Part shown: positions 45,111-53,870 of the stretch, piece by piece
How the letters are laid out: each line of letters opens with the position of its first letter
Numbering within the stretch: the stretch's first letter is position 1
Source: a candidate division KSB1 bacterium
GTDB taxonomy: Bacteria; Electryoneota; RPQS01
NCBI GenBank assembly: GCA_016214895.1
Contig: JACRMR010000002.1
Span: 64,001-128,000 of the forward strand
Reading direction: 5' to 3'
DNA: 64,000 nt
Made by a program: the position numbers and the translations under genes
Notes under the pieces: generated by a model
The model's input: only the letters and a program-made list of their open reading frames with translations
Told to the model about the DNA's origin: nothing
The model's database searches: none

Positions 45111-46861
45111 CAGGCTCCCGCTTTTTCCAGTTCACTTAGCCGGTCGAATTCCTGCTTTACCGCGCGCATCACCGGTGCCACCGTCTGCTCCGTGAAGTCG
45201 AAGCGAATCCCCGCGGCCTCGAACAGCTGCGGCAACGGACGGGAACCGCCGAGCGCAAGTGCCCGCTTGTAGGCAGCCACCGTCCCGCGCGTGTCACGGC
45301 GCGAGTTCAGCCAGAGTTGCAGCGCGCCAAGCTGCGCGATGCCGTACTCAATGTAGTAAAACGGGTACTGAAAAATGTGCAACTTCTCCTGCCAGCGATA
45401 TTCATTGTAAATCTCATAGCCGGAGTAGTCCACGTCGCCATAAAAGCGGCGCCGCAGGTCCAGCCACGCCGCGCGCCGCTGCTCCCGCGTGTGCCCCGGA
45501 TGCGTATAGATCCAATGCTGAAAGGCGTCGATCGACGCGCACCAAGGGAGAAACAACAGAATGCGCGTGAGGTTGTCAAGCCGCGCGCGCGCGGCGTTCG
45601 CGGGCGAATAGAAGACCTGCAGATGCTCCGAGGCGAGCTGCTCCATGCCCATCGACGCGACCTCGCAAAACTCGATCGGCGCCCCGCGATAGAAGGCCAA
45701 CGGTTCGCCGCGCGCGGCGAACGCGTGAAACGCATGACCGCCCTCGTGCAACAACGTGTACAAGTCATCGTTACTGCCGACCGCATTCATGAAGATAAAC
45801 GGCAAGCGCAGCTCCGACAGGTCGTGTTGATAACCACCGGGCGCTTTACCCTTGCGACTGTTGAGATCAAGCAGATCCAGTTCCGCCATGCGCGTAAAAT
45901 AGGCGCCCAGCTCCTCGTCCACGCGTCCGAACATCTCGCGACAACCCGCGATCAACCGGTCACTCTGCTCGTACGGCCGCAGCGGCGGCTGTCCGGTCGT
46001 GTCGCATTCCGTGTCCCACGGGCATAGTCGGTCAAGGTGCAACTCCGCTTTGCGCCTGGCCATAATCTCGCGCTGCATCGGTACCACCTGCGTCTCCACC
46101 GCGCGATGAAACCGCTCGCAGTCGGCCGGCGTGTAGTCAAACCGCTCGTTCCGGCGAAAGATGTAGTCGCGGAAATTGTCGAAACCGGCATTGTTCGCGA
46201 CCTGACCGCGCAATTCGACCATCTGGTCGAACACGTCCTCGATCGCATCCTTGTCCTGCAACCGCCGCGCCCAAATGGCCTCCCACGCGCGTTGCCGTAG
46301 CGCGCGGTCCGCCTCTTCGAGTTGCAGCGCCAGGCGTTGCAGCGTGCACTCTTGCCCGTCCCACAGCACCGACATCGCGCCGTTCAGCTTCTGATACTGC
46401 TGCGAGAGCTTCTCCAGCTCCGTTTCGAGCGGAATGTTCTGCTCGCGAAACAACTCGATGGAATTGCGGAAAGATCGCAGCAGGATCTCATAGCGCGGCC
46501 GGGGCATCCCCTGACAGGCGGGCGCGTCCACCACCTTGCGCGCGAGTTTGTCGCTCCAGGGTTTGATCCGCGGTTCGATCTGCTCGACGAAATGGAGGTA
46601 ACTCCGCTCGAGTTCCGGATCGTCCGTCGCGCAGGTCATGCTGATATAGCGTCGCGCGCTCTCCTCAGATAGCACGGATTGAAGCTCGCCCCAGTCAAGC
46701 AACAGAGCTTCGATGTCCGCGACCGAGTCCAACGAGCGAGCGGCCAGCGCGCTGAACAATTGCTCAAGCGCGGACCAGTTGTCGAGGTCAAGCGAGTTGG
46801 GGACGGAACGGCGCGGAAATTCGCGCGACGGTCGCGCCAGATGATCTAATCGTGTCGCCAT
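45110..46861 (-). CDS. pepF: M3-family oligoendopeptidase F
   Basis: 583 residues, normal for the family. The zinc motif is LLHEGGHAFHAF (HExxH form HEGGH) and the third ligand Glu lies in PIEFCEVASMGMEQL. The all-helical N-terminal half (EKLSQQYQKLNGAMSVLWDGQE region) is typical of PepF. It degrades short peptides in the cytosol. No signal peptide. It starts 54 bases after the DUF362 gene and is coupled to the GH13 gene. Its presence inside a polysaccharide operon is unusual and may be coincidental. Confidence 0.9.
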   Translation of the reverse strand: MATRLDHLARPSREFPRRSVPNSLDLDNWSALEQLFSALAARSLDSVADIEALLLDWGELQSVLSEESARRYISMTCATDDPELERSYLHFVEQIEPRIKPWSDKLARKVVDAPACQGMPRPRYEILLRSFRNSIELFREQNIPLETELEKLSQQYQKLNGAMSVLWDGQECTLQRLALQLEEADRALRQRAWEAIWARRLQDKDAIEDVFDQMVELRGQVANNAGFDNFRDYIFRRNERFDYTPADCERFHRAVETQVVPMQREIMARRKAELHLDRLCPWDTECDTTGQPPLRPYEQSDRLIAGCREMFGRVDEELGAYFTRMAELDLLDLNSRKGKAPGGYQHDLSELRLPFIFMNAVGSNDDLYTLLHEGGHAFHAFAARGEPLAFYRGAPIEFCEVASMGMEQLASEHLQVFYSPANAARARLDNLTRILLFLPWCASIDAFQHWIYTHPGHTREQRRAAWLDLRRRFYGDVDYSGYEIYNEYRWQEKLHIFQYPFYYIEYGIAQLGALQLWLNSRRDTRGTVAAYKRALALGGSRPLPQLFEAAGIRFDFTEQTVAPVMRAVKQEFDRLSELEKAGA

Positions 46862-46915
46862 GGGATGCTGAAAATGAGTGAACGAAGAGGATTTCGCAAA
46901 CAGCAGGCCGCCAGG

Positions 46916-48442
46916 TCAGAGCGTCGGAGGTCCCATGTCGCGCAGCCGCCGCGCCATGGCCGGCGTGAGCGCGGAGCCGCGCCGCAGGTAGTGATGCCAG
47001 CCGAGCGGCTCGACAAATTGCAGATCGATGGCCAGCCAGTCAGGCACCGTGCAAAGCACATCGATCCGGTCGAGGTCGGCGTGACCCAGCCAATACGGTG
47101 CGCGCGATGACTCCGCGCCAAGCAGCAGCCGGATGCGCGCAGGATCAAAACCCATCACGTGCGTCAGCACCGTATCGACCGCCACCGGATCGGTGCTCGC
47201 GGCCAGCACGCCGGCGGGCCGGGTCGTCGGCTTCACCGGCCCGTTGCCTTCGCCCGCGATGATGCCGTCCACGAGCGACAGATAGGCTCGTCGCTGCGTC
47301 GAAAAGGCGCCGCCGGGACGACCGTAGAATAGCACGCGGTTAAGATCAACCAAGGTCCGCCACAGCGTATCGTTGCCGTACCAGCCGCCGTGAATGACCG
47401 TCTTGTCTTTCCGTCCGATCGCGCGCGAGCCCGCATGCTTAAGGTACGCACCCGCGCGGATCAACTGGCGGCCGCCGGGAATTAACGCTATCTGCTTCAG
47501 AATCCGCTCCCGGTTGCGCAAGACCGCGCCCGGATCAACCGGGTACTCATCGCCCAGCGGCGGAAATCCGCTGCGGTGATGCGGCATCCACCGGCGATAG
47601 TGCGTAATTCCCATCAAGTTCTTCAGCGACAGCGTCACGCCGGTCTTCAAATGCGACTTCAGCTTGGGTACGTTGATGAATAGATCGCAGCCGAGAATCG
47701 TATTCGGAATGCAGAACTCGTGCTTGCCCCGGTGGTGATGCCGTTGGGGTTCACCGCGCTGCTCACTGTGATCCGCCAGCGTGAAATAGCGCGCCGGGGG
47801 ATCCGTGTCCAGCGGCGCCAACGCACTGCGGTCCTCGAGATCGAGCACGCTGTTCCCCAGTGGATCACCCTCCAACTTGCGATAGTCACCGGACCAGCGC
47901 GCGAAAAACTCTTCCCGCAGATCGCGTAGCTCGACCGGATAACCGCGTTCGCGGAGCTGGGTGACCATCGCCCGGATCCCCGCCTGCTCGACAACGCCGT
48001 CAAAATCCGCGTGCACGAGCGGCGCATCCGCGATGACGATCAGGCCCTCCGGGCCGACCGCCTTGAAGGCATAATCCGTCAAGGGCCGCAGCACCGATGC
48101 GTGCGTGACCATGTCCAGCACGCGTTCGCCGCCGAGCGCAATCCAACCCTGCTTCAGGTCCACCAGATTCGGCTTGATCACGACGCGTCCGCCGGCGCCG
48201 ACCAATTCACGCAGCGGATTCCATTCTGCTGTGCCGCAATGCGCGGCATCCAGCCCGAGCTGCGCCAGCGTCCAGCGCACCGCATCATAAACGCGATTCT
48301 CCGCGAGCTGCGTCGTTGCCGACGGCCGCTCCGGATAGGCTACCGACGGATCGAACGGCGGATCGTGCGGATAGGTCAGCAGCGTCGGATCGTAATACAG
48401 CGCGACCGGTGACTTCGTACTAATCGCGGGAAGCATCGTCAT
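46916..48442 (-). CDS. DUF362 domain protein
   Basis: 508 residues from the ATG at 48442, which overlaps the upstream stop (ATGA); a longer frame extends far into that gene and is rejected. The DUF362 core is visible as GGRVVIKPNLVDLKQGW, THASVLRPLTDYAF, LIVIADAPL, FINVPKLKSHLKTGVTLSLKN and a C-terminal VDGIIAGEGNGP...ASTDPVAVDTV. DUF362 proteins are often ferredoxin-linked, but no CxxCxxC cluster is present here. Function unknown. Membership in the dehydrogenase/GT4/CapK-like operon suggests a role in surface polysaccharide modification. Confidence 0.85.
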   Translation of the reverse strand: MTMLPAISTKSPVALYYDPTLLTYPHDPPFDPSVAYPERPSATTQLAENRVYDAVRWTLAQLGLDAAHCGTAEWNPLRELVGAGGRVVIKPNLVDLKQGWIALGGERVLDMVTHASVLRPLTDYAFKAVGPEGLIVIADAPLVHADFDGVVEQAGIRAMVTQLRERGYPVELRDLREEFFARWSGDYRKLEGDPLGNSVLDLEDRSALAPLDTDPPARYFTLADHSEQRGEPQRHHHRGKHEFCIPNTILGCDLFINVPKLKSHLKTGVTLSLKNLMGITHYRRWMPHHRSGFPPLGDEYPVDPGAVLRNRERILKQIALIPGGRQLIRAGAYLKHAGSRAIGRKDKTVIHGGWYGNDTLWRTLVDLNRVLFYGRPGGAFSTQRRAYLSLVDGIIAGEGNGPVKPTTRPAGVLAASTDPVAVDTVLTHVMGFDPARIRLLLGAESSRAPYWLGHADLDRIDVLCTVPDWLAIDLQFVEPLGWHHYLRRGSALTPAMARRLRDMGPPTL

Positions 48443-49794
48443 TGCGCAATCCGACAAATCACAAACTGCCGCTTGCCCAACGCGCCAACGGGAATCTCCG
48501 TTACCAACTCCACGCGAATTCGCACTCCCGGGCCCACACGATCGCTCATCAATCGCGTGATTTCCGCGAGCTGACCGCCGGGCGGAGGTCCGACCGGAAC
48601 GATATTCACGACAATTTCCTCCGGCACGTCCTGCACAATCTGAAACTCCTTCACCCACGGCGTTTCCCAGAAGACGTGCGAGAAGAACTCGCCGTGAATC
48701 TGCTTTCCTCCCGCACCGATCAGGAAGCCGGAGATCCGTCCCAGCACGGAAGCAATCAGCGGCAGCCCGCGGCCGCAGGCACAAAGGGTCGCGGTGGCGT
48801 AACTCGCGACGTCACCCACGCGATAGCGAATGATCGGCATGGCATAGCTGAACAAGTCCGTCGCGATCACGTCGCCGCTTGTACCGGCCGGCACCGGCCC
48901 CGACTCGTCACAGACTTCCACGACGGCGTTCTCCACGGCCAGGTGCAGCCCCTGATGCTGCTCGCATTCGAACGCGCTGATGCCGCCGTCGCGACAACCC
49001 CATTGATCGAAGACACGCGTGTGCAATGCCGACTCAATCTGCTTTCGTTGATCGGGGAAGAGCGTCTCCGCTGTCGTGAACACCGCACGTACGCTGCCCT
49101 GCCAGTCCCGGGCTTCGGCATGCCGCGCCAGCGTATGAATCGACGACGCGTAGCCGCGCAAAAATGCCGCTCCGCGCTCGGCGGCGAGCTTCGTGAGTAG
49201 GCGATTCATCGCGGAATCGGTCAGGTCGAAGGCCGTATAATCCTCAAAATGATTCAGCCGCGAATAAAGCTTCGCTTTAGCGCCGGAGACACGTCGCGGA
49301 CGCAGCGCCGCTCCCGCCACGACGTACTGCTTCTCGCCGACTGACCAACCGCCCGCCGACCACCAGCGATACATGTCCCCCCAGGCGACCGAATGCCGTG
49401 CGCGGTCCATCTGAATCACGAGCGGCTCCCCCGTCGTGCCGGCGGATCGATGCGGCCGCGGCTGAAACTGCGCGGCATTGTCCGCGAGCAACCGATCGCC
49501 CGCACGGCGAATAACGTCCTTGGTCAGCAGCGGAATAACCGCGATGTCGGCGAGCGTGTTGCACCGCTGCGCGTCGAATCCGCAAGTCCCGAATAGCTCG
49601 CGGTAATAGGGCACGTGCGTCTGCGCATGGATCAGCAGTAGCTTCAATCGCTCAAATTGCAACGTCGCAAGTCGTTCTGGCGACCACCATTGACTTGCGT
49701 CGAGTTCGCGAAACGCGCGAAGGCTCTCGGTCCGGCGGGCGAGGTCAACGATCGGAATTGCGAGGTGTCGATAGAGGAAAGCGGAGCCGCTCAT
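48439..49794 (-). CDS. Adenylate-forming enzyme of the phenylacetate-CoA ligase/CapK family
   Basis: 451 residues. The ATP motif is HRSAGTTGEP, followed by YRWWSAGGWSVGE, FLRGYASSIHTLA, VFTTAETLFPDQR and the C-terminal IIRYRVGDVA and LGRISGFLIGAGG(K) motifs typical of PaaK-like ligases. Members encoded in capsule clusters (CapK-like) probably activate an acid for transfer to the glycan. The exact acid is unknown. Coupled by ATGA overlaps both to the GT4 gene upstream and to the DUF362 gene downstream, so all are co-translated. Confidence 0.85.
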   Translation of the reverse strand: MSGSAFLYRHLAIPIVDLARRTESLRAFRELDASQWWSPERLATLQFERLKLLLIHAQTHVPYYRELFGTCGFDAQRCNTLADIAVIPLLTKDVIRRAGDRLLADNAAQFQPRPHRSAGTTGEPLVIQMDRARHSVAWGDMYRWWSAGGWSVGEKQYVVAGAALRPRRVSGAKAKLYSRLNHFEDYTAFDLTDSAMNRLLTKLAAERGAAFLRGYASSIHTLARHAEARDWQGSVRAVFTTAETLFPDQRKQIESALHTRVFDQWGCRDGGISAFECEQHQGLHLAVENAVVEVCDESGPVPAGTSGDVIATDLFSYAMPIIRYRVGDVASYATATLCACGRGLPLIASVLGRISGFLIGAGGKQIHGEFFSHVFWETPWVKEFQIVQDVPEEIVVNIVPVGPPPGGQLAEITRLMSDRVGPGVRIRVELVTEIPVGALGKRQFVICRIAQ

Positions 49795-50981
49795 CGGCTG
49801 CGGAGCGAAGTATACGCGGCGAGGAGATTGCGGGTACTGTGTTCCCAGCTCAGTTCATTGTGCAGGCGCTCGTACCCCTGGCGGCCCAGTTCCCGACCAC
49901 GCTCCGGAGCAGCAAGCAGCTCGATGATCTTGCGCGCGAAATCCGTTTCGTCATTATCGGCGGCGAAGACTGCCGCGGGGCCCGCGGAGTAGGCGGATTC
50001 GACCAGGCGATAGGAGACAATCGGTTTCGACATCGCCATGTATTCGAGAATCTTGTTCATCGTAGAGACGTTGTTCAGCGGGCTGACCGGGTCAGGCGCC
50101 ACGCAGACGTCTGCCGTCGAGAGCGTCTCGCACACCACTTCATTAGAGACGCGTCCGGTGAACAGCACGTCGTCGCCGAGTCCCAGATCGGCGGCAAGCT
50201 GCTTCAGATTCGGCAAATTCTCGCCGCCGCCCAGCAGCGTGAACTGAATGTCGGTCCGACCCCATTCGCGCGTGATCACCTTGATCGAGCGCAAGAGATA
50301 GTCAATGCCGTCCTGTTGGCCCATCGTGCCCAGATAGCTCACAAGATAAGCCTTGCCCCGCTTCAACGCCGGATTCGGCGCCGTGGCGACGAACCGTTTG
50401 AGATCCGGCGCGCTGCGCACCACCCAAATCCGGTCCGGTTGGACGCCGCCGCGCTCGCGGGCGACTCGTTGGTACGACTCATTCGTCGCGAGCACGGCAC
50501 TGGCAGATTGGTAGGTCAGCCGTTCCAACCAATTGAGCAGCTTTAGCATCGCGCCGCCGCGCCCGGGAAACTTGGACTGAAACGTCTCCGGACCGAGGTC
50601 GTGCTGATCGAACAGAAACTTCACTCCCACCAACCGAAACGGCAGCGCGACCAGAAAAAACAAGTCCGGCGGATTGCAGCCGTGAATCACATGGAAACCG
50701 CGGCGGAAAAACACGTACACCGCGTAAACAAATGTGAACAACATCGCCCACGGATATTCGACGGCGTAGCCGAGCGCGCCGCGCGCGGTATAGGGCAACG
50801 GGTAACGATAGATCGACACGCCGCTCAATTGCTCATACGGCTTCCGGTCCATCATCCGCGGACAAATTACCGAGACCTGCCACCCGGCCGCGGCCAGCGT
50901 CGTCGATTCCTGCCACACCCGGCGATCGAACGGCACCGACAGATTCTCGACCAGAATCAGAACCTTACCAGCAGAAGCCAT
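49791..50981 (-). CDS. GT4-family glycosyltransferase (WbuB-like)
   Basis: 396 residues, GT-B fold. N-terminal ILVENLSVPFDRRVWQESTTLAAAGWQVSVICP (key: VPFDRRVWQE) is the acceptor side typical of WbuB-like enzymes; the C-terminal half has VSYLGTMGQQDGIDYLL and FTLLGGGENLPNLKQLA for the donor, and YMAMSKPIVSYRL near the EX7E position. A hydrophobic region near residues 80-110 (AMLFTFVYAVYVFF) may bind membrane. Donor and acceptor unknown. Its start lies 17 bases inside the dehydrogenase gene. Confidence 0.85.
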   Translation of the reverse strand: MASAGKVLILVENLSVPFDRRVWQESTTLAAAGWQVSVICPRMMDRKPYEQLSGVSIYRYPLPYTARGALGYAVEYPWAMLFTFVYAVYVFFRRGFHVIHGCNPPDLFFLVALPFRLVGVKFLFDQHDLGPETFQSKFPGRGGAMLKLLNWLERLTYQSASAVLATNESYQRVARERGGVQPDRIWVVRSAPDLKRFVATAPNPALKRGKAYLVSYLGTMGQQDGIDYLLRSIKVITREWGRTDIQFTLLGGGENLPNLKQLAADLGLGDDVLFTGRVSNEVVCETLSTADVCVAPDPVSPLNNVSTMNKILEYMAMSKPIVSYRLVESAYSAGPAAVFAADNDETDFARKIIELLAAPERGRELGRQGYERLHNELSWEHSTRNLLAAYTSLRSR

Positions 50982-52281
50982 GGTAATTCAGGGTCTGCCG
51001 TAGCGGCGGCGGCGGCAGCCGCACCAGGTCGAACACGATCTTGTCGCACGGCACCTGCTCCAGAATCGGAATGAAGTCGCGGTCATGATTGCAGATCACG
51101 ATCACTTCCGCGTGAGCCACCAATTCCTCCGCCGACGGGCTGAGCAACTCCGCGAGATGCGGAAGTGAATTCTCGATAAAGGCTCGATTGGAACCCACGA
51201 GCTTCGCCAGCGAAACATTCTTGTCCAGAATCTTGATTGAATACCCTTTGCCCAAGAGCGTCTCCACCAGTTCGACGGTCGGGCTTTCGCGCAAATCATC
51301 GGTGCCGGCCTTGAACGAGAGCCCGAGGAAACCGAGCTTCTTCTTGCCGAACCCCGCAATCGACTTCACCGCGCGCTGCACGTGCTCGCGATTGGCGTCC
51401 ATCAGTGAAAACAGCAGTGGAGTCTTCACGTTCACGTCGCGCGCGCACCAGCTCAGCGCGCGGACGTCCTTCGGCAAACAGGAGCCGCCGAAGGCAAATC
51501 CGGGCTTGAGGTAGTATGGCGACAGGTTCAGCTTCGTGTCGCTGACAAAGATCTCCATCACGCGATGACTGTCCACGCCCAGGGGCTTGGCGATCGCGCC
51601 GATCTCGTTGGCGAATACGATCTTCACCGCATGAAAAACATTGTCCGCGAACTTCACGATTTCCGCCTCTTCGATCGCCGTCAGAAATACGGGCGCGGAT
51701 ATGCCCTCATAGATCTTCGCGACATTTTCGGCGGTCCGCTCATTCAGCGCCCCGACGACGGTCTTGGGCGGATCATAGAAATCGTGAATCGCGGAGCCTT
51801 CCCGCAGGAACTCCGGATTGTAGCCCAGGTGAAACCCCGCGCCCTCTTGCTTGCCCGATTCGGCTTCGAGGCGCGGTAGAATCTCCCGGCGAGTCGTGCC
51901 CGGCAGCAGCGTGCTGCGCACCACGACGGTGTGCGGGTGGGGGGCCGTCTTCAGCGCGCGCCCGATCTCCACGGAGACGCGCCGAATGTACTCCAGATTT
52001 GGGCCGCCGGATTCCAATGACGGCGTACCGACGCAGATCAGGCTGTAGTCCGTGTGATGAATCGCTTCGGCGACGTCTGAGGTCGCCCGAAGTTTGCCGA
52101 CATCCGCGTATTTCTTAATCAGGACGTCGAGGTCCTTTTCGATGATCGGGCTTTGTCCGCGACGAATGAAATCGACCTTCCCGGGGTCAACATCGACGCC
52201 CCAGACTTCGTGTCCGAGATCGCAGAAGCAGGCTGCCGACACGCAGCCCACATACCCTAAGCCAAAAACGGATATTCGCAT
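50965..52281 (-). CDS. Nucleotide-sugar dehydrogenase, GDP-mannose 6-dehydrogenase (AlgD)-like
   Basis: 438 residues from the ATG at 52281; an upstream ATG at 52383 adds unstructured residues and is rejected. Motifs: NAD-binding VFGLGYVGCVSAACF, ICVGTPS, EFLREGSAIHDF, the catalytic Cys in FAFGGSCLPKDVRAL (AlgD has CLPKD, UDP-glucose dehydrogenases mostly CFPKD), and LGLSFKAGTDDLRESP. It oxidises the sugar C6 to a uronic acid. GDP-mannose is favoured over UDP-glucose but not proven. It is the first gene of the polysaccharide operon; promoter at 52399-52428. Confidence 0.85.
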   Translation of the reverse strand: MRISVFGLGYVGCVSAACFCDLGHEVWGVDVDPGKVDFIRRGQSPIIEKDLDVLIKKYADVGKLRATSDVAEAIHHTDYSLICVGTPSLESGGPNLEYIRRVSVEIGRALKTAPHPHTVVVRSTLLPGTTRREILPRLEAESGKQEGAGFHLGYNPEFLREGSAIHDFYDPPKTVVGALNERTAENVAKIYEGISAPVFLTAIEEAEIVKFADNVFHAVKIVFANEIGAIAKPLGVDSHRVMEIFVSDTKLNLSPYYLKPGFAFGGSCLPKDVRALSWCARDVNVKTPLLFSLMDANREHVQRAVKSIAGFGKKKLGFLGLSFKAGTDDLRESPTVELVETLLGKGYSIKILDKNVSLAKLVGSNRAFIENSLPHLAELLSPSAEELVAHAEVIVICNHDRDFIPILEQVPCDKIVFDLVRLPPPPLRQTLNYHGFCW

Positions 52282-52398
52282 GTGGAGTTCTGTAACTCGT
52301 TCAGTAGTTAGTCTTGGAATCAGCGGGAGCATCCGCAAACCCGGTGCCGCGCCACAGGCACAGCCGCGGACAGGCGGCAGCAATTTGCTCCAGCGATA

Positions 52399-52428
52399 AA
52401 TATAACAAAATCAGGTTATACGGTGCAA
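52399..52428 (-). promoter_or_regulatory. Promoter of the polysaccharide operon
   Basis: On the minus strand TTGCAC (52428-52423) and TATATT (52404-52399) with an 18-base spacer, about 118 bases upstream of the dehydrogenase start. Confidence 0.6.
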
Positions 52429-52549
52429 GCCGGGCCGCCTCCGGAGGCTCTTGCATTTGCCACCACCTGCTACGTTGTGTTCAATCGCCGCCCTGTTTCC
52501 AAATCCCAACCCGGCTGGCAGCCGCCCACGGCACGTCGAACCGATACCC

Positions 52550-52578
52550 TTGATTGCAATCTCCCAGTGCATTATATT
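52550..52578 (+). promoter_or_regulatory. Promoter of the OmpA/thrombospondin-3 gene
   Basis: TTGATT and TATATT separated by 17 bases, 42 bases upstream of the ATG. GGAG eight bases before the start serves as ribosome binding site. Confidence 0.7.
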
Positions 52579-52620
52579 ACATAGCTTGTCTGAACCTGAA
52601 CCTAATATGGAGTACCAGAT

Positions 52621-53640
52621 ATGACAGTCCGATTCCTATTCCTGCTCGTTGTCGCTGCACTTGTCGCATTTGACGCGAAAACATTTGCAATTGAAATGAC
52701 AACCACCGATAATGAGCAACTTGCGTTCCTGACCTGCGGCGCCAGCAAACGCGACAGCGACGGTGACGGCCTCCTTGATCGGGCGGAAAAGAAACTCGGG
52801 ACCGACCCCAGGAACGCCGACACGGACGGCGACGGCCTGAGCGACGGCGCTGAAGTAAATCAGTACAAGACCGATCCGCTGCAGGCCGATACTGACGGCG
52901 ACGGCCTGAGTGACGGTGCCGAAGTCAATACCTATCACACGAATCCGCTCGACAAGGACACTGACGACGATGGCCTGGAGGATGGGGCTGAAGTCGGCCT
53001 GGACACGCCCGGCACGATTGATGTGCTGAAAGCGGTCCACACCGATCCAGCCAAAGCGGATACCGATGGCGATGGCTTGAACGACGGCGATGAAGTGAAC
53101 AACCGGAAGACCGATCCCACCAAAGCAGATACCGATGGCGACACCCTGAGCGACGGCGCCGAAGTCAACACGCACAAGACCGATCCGCTTGTCACCGATA
53201 CGGATAAGGGTAGTGTCGATGACGGCAAGGAGGTCGCCGCCAAAACGAACCCGCTGGACGGCAGCGATGACGTGCCGAAGATCATCATCCCGGAAGTCGG
53301 CAAGTCGATTACGCTCGAAGGCATCGTGTTCGACGTCAGCAAGGCTACGATCAAACCGGAGTCCGAGGAGATTATGACACGGGCCTACAACACACTGAAG
53401 CAGAATCCGGACCTTGAAGTGCGTATCGAAGGTCACACCGACAACAGCGGCAAGCGTGCCACCAACATGAGACTGTCCGAGGACCGCGCCAAGGCCGTCA
53501 AGGATTGGCTGGTCGCCAAAGGTATCGACGGCAAGCGCATCTCGACCAAAGGTTACGGTCCGGACAAGCCGCTCGCCGCGAACGACACACCGGAGAATAA
53601 GCAGAAGAATCGCCGTATCGAGTTTGCGCGCACGAAATAA
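52621..53640 (+). CDS. OmpA-family protein with thrombospondin type 3 calcium repeats
   Basis: 339 residues. Signal peptide about 1-23. Residues 45-215 contain six to seven Asp-rich type 3 repeats (DSDGDGLLD, DTDGDGLSDGAEVN, DTDDDGLEDGAEV), each able to bind calcium and often found in FCB outer-membrane proteins. The C-terminal domain is OmpA-like: IVFDVSKATIKPES, VRIEGHTDNSGKRATNMRLSEDRA (two parts) and GYGPDKPLAANDTPENKQKNRR with the Asp/Arg pair that binds peptidoglycan. Usually an outer-membrane lipoprotein or barrel-linked protein; here no barrel domain is present. Strong own promoter suggests high expression. Confidence 0.9.
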   Translation: MTVRFLFLLVVAALVAFDAKTFAIEMTTTDNEQLAFLTCGASKRDSDGDGLLDRAEKKLGTDPRNADTDGDGLSDGAEVNQYKTDPLQADTDGDGLSDGAEVNTYHTNPLDKDTDDDGLEDGAEVGLDTPGTIDVLKAVHTDPAKADTDGDGLNDGDEVNNRKTDPTKADTDGDTLSDGAEVNTHKTDPLVTDTDKGSVDDGKEVAAKTNPLDGSDDVPKIIIPEVGKSITLEGIVFDVSKATIKPESEEIMTRAYNTLKQNPDLEVRIEGHTDNSGKRATNMRLSEDRAKAVKDWLVAKGIDGKRISTKGYGPDKPLAANDTPENKQKNRRIEFARTK

Positions 53641-53684
53641 CGCGCCGATCGGTGTGAAACTTGGTTGAAGACGGAGGCCCGCAG

Positions 53685-53780
53685 ATGGGCAAACAGAAAC
53701 CGGAGATGAAGCGGCATCACCGCCGCAAGCTGAAGCGTCGCAGAGCCAAAATCAAGGCGGCCCGCGCCGCCAAAGCTTAG
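53685..53780 (+). CDS. Tiny highly basic protein, 31 residues
   Basis: The ATG at 53685 has a perfect GGAGG seven bases upstream. The product is rich in Lys, Arg and His (MKRHHRRKLKRRRAKIKAAR inside it) and has no acidic residue except one Glu. It resembles ribosome-associated or RNA-binding mini-proteins in charge pattern, but I cannot assign a family. It lies 44 bases after the OmpA gene and is followed by a hairpin at 53805, so it can be co-transcribed with OmpA. Too short for confident gene calling by length alone; the ribosome binding site supports it. Confidence 0.6.
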   Translation: MGKQKPEMKRHHRRKLKRRRAKIKAARAAKA

Positions 53781-53804
53781 CGGCAATGGTTGACGGAACG
53801 AAGC

Positions 53805-53833
53805 GCAGGGTTAGCCGCGGTGGCTAACCCTGC
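53805..53833. terminator. Hairpin of the GGGTTAGCC family, copy 1
   Basis: GCAGGGTTAGCC and its exact complement enclose a five-base loop. No T-run follows, so termination would be weak. Same stem core as at 56644 and 58492. Confidence 0.55.
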
Positions 53834-53870
53834 GTCACGTGGAGAGATGTTCTTCGTCAAGGAGCTACCG

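Larger units (their letters stand above)
52282..52620. other. Divergent intergenic region, 339 bases
   Basis: It holds two promoters, minus for the polysaccharide operon (52399-52428) and plus for the OmpA gene (52550-52578). The part next to the dehydrogenase gene is a GC-rich leader of about 110 bases without a recognised riboswitch. Confidence 0.6.

Noticed and set aside
48443-48784. N-terminal extension of the DUF362 gene
   Set aside because: The extra 114 residues overlap the CapK-like gene and lack family similarity; the ATG overlapping its stop is the natural start.
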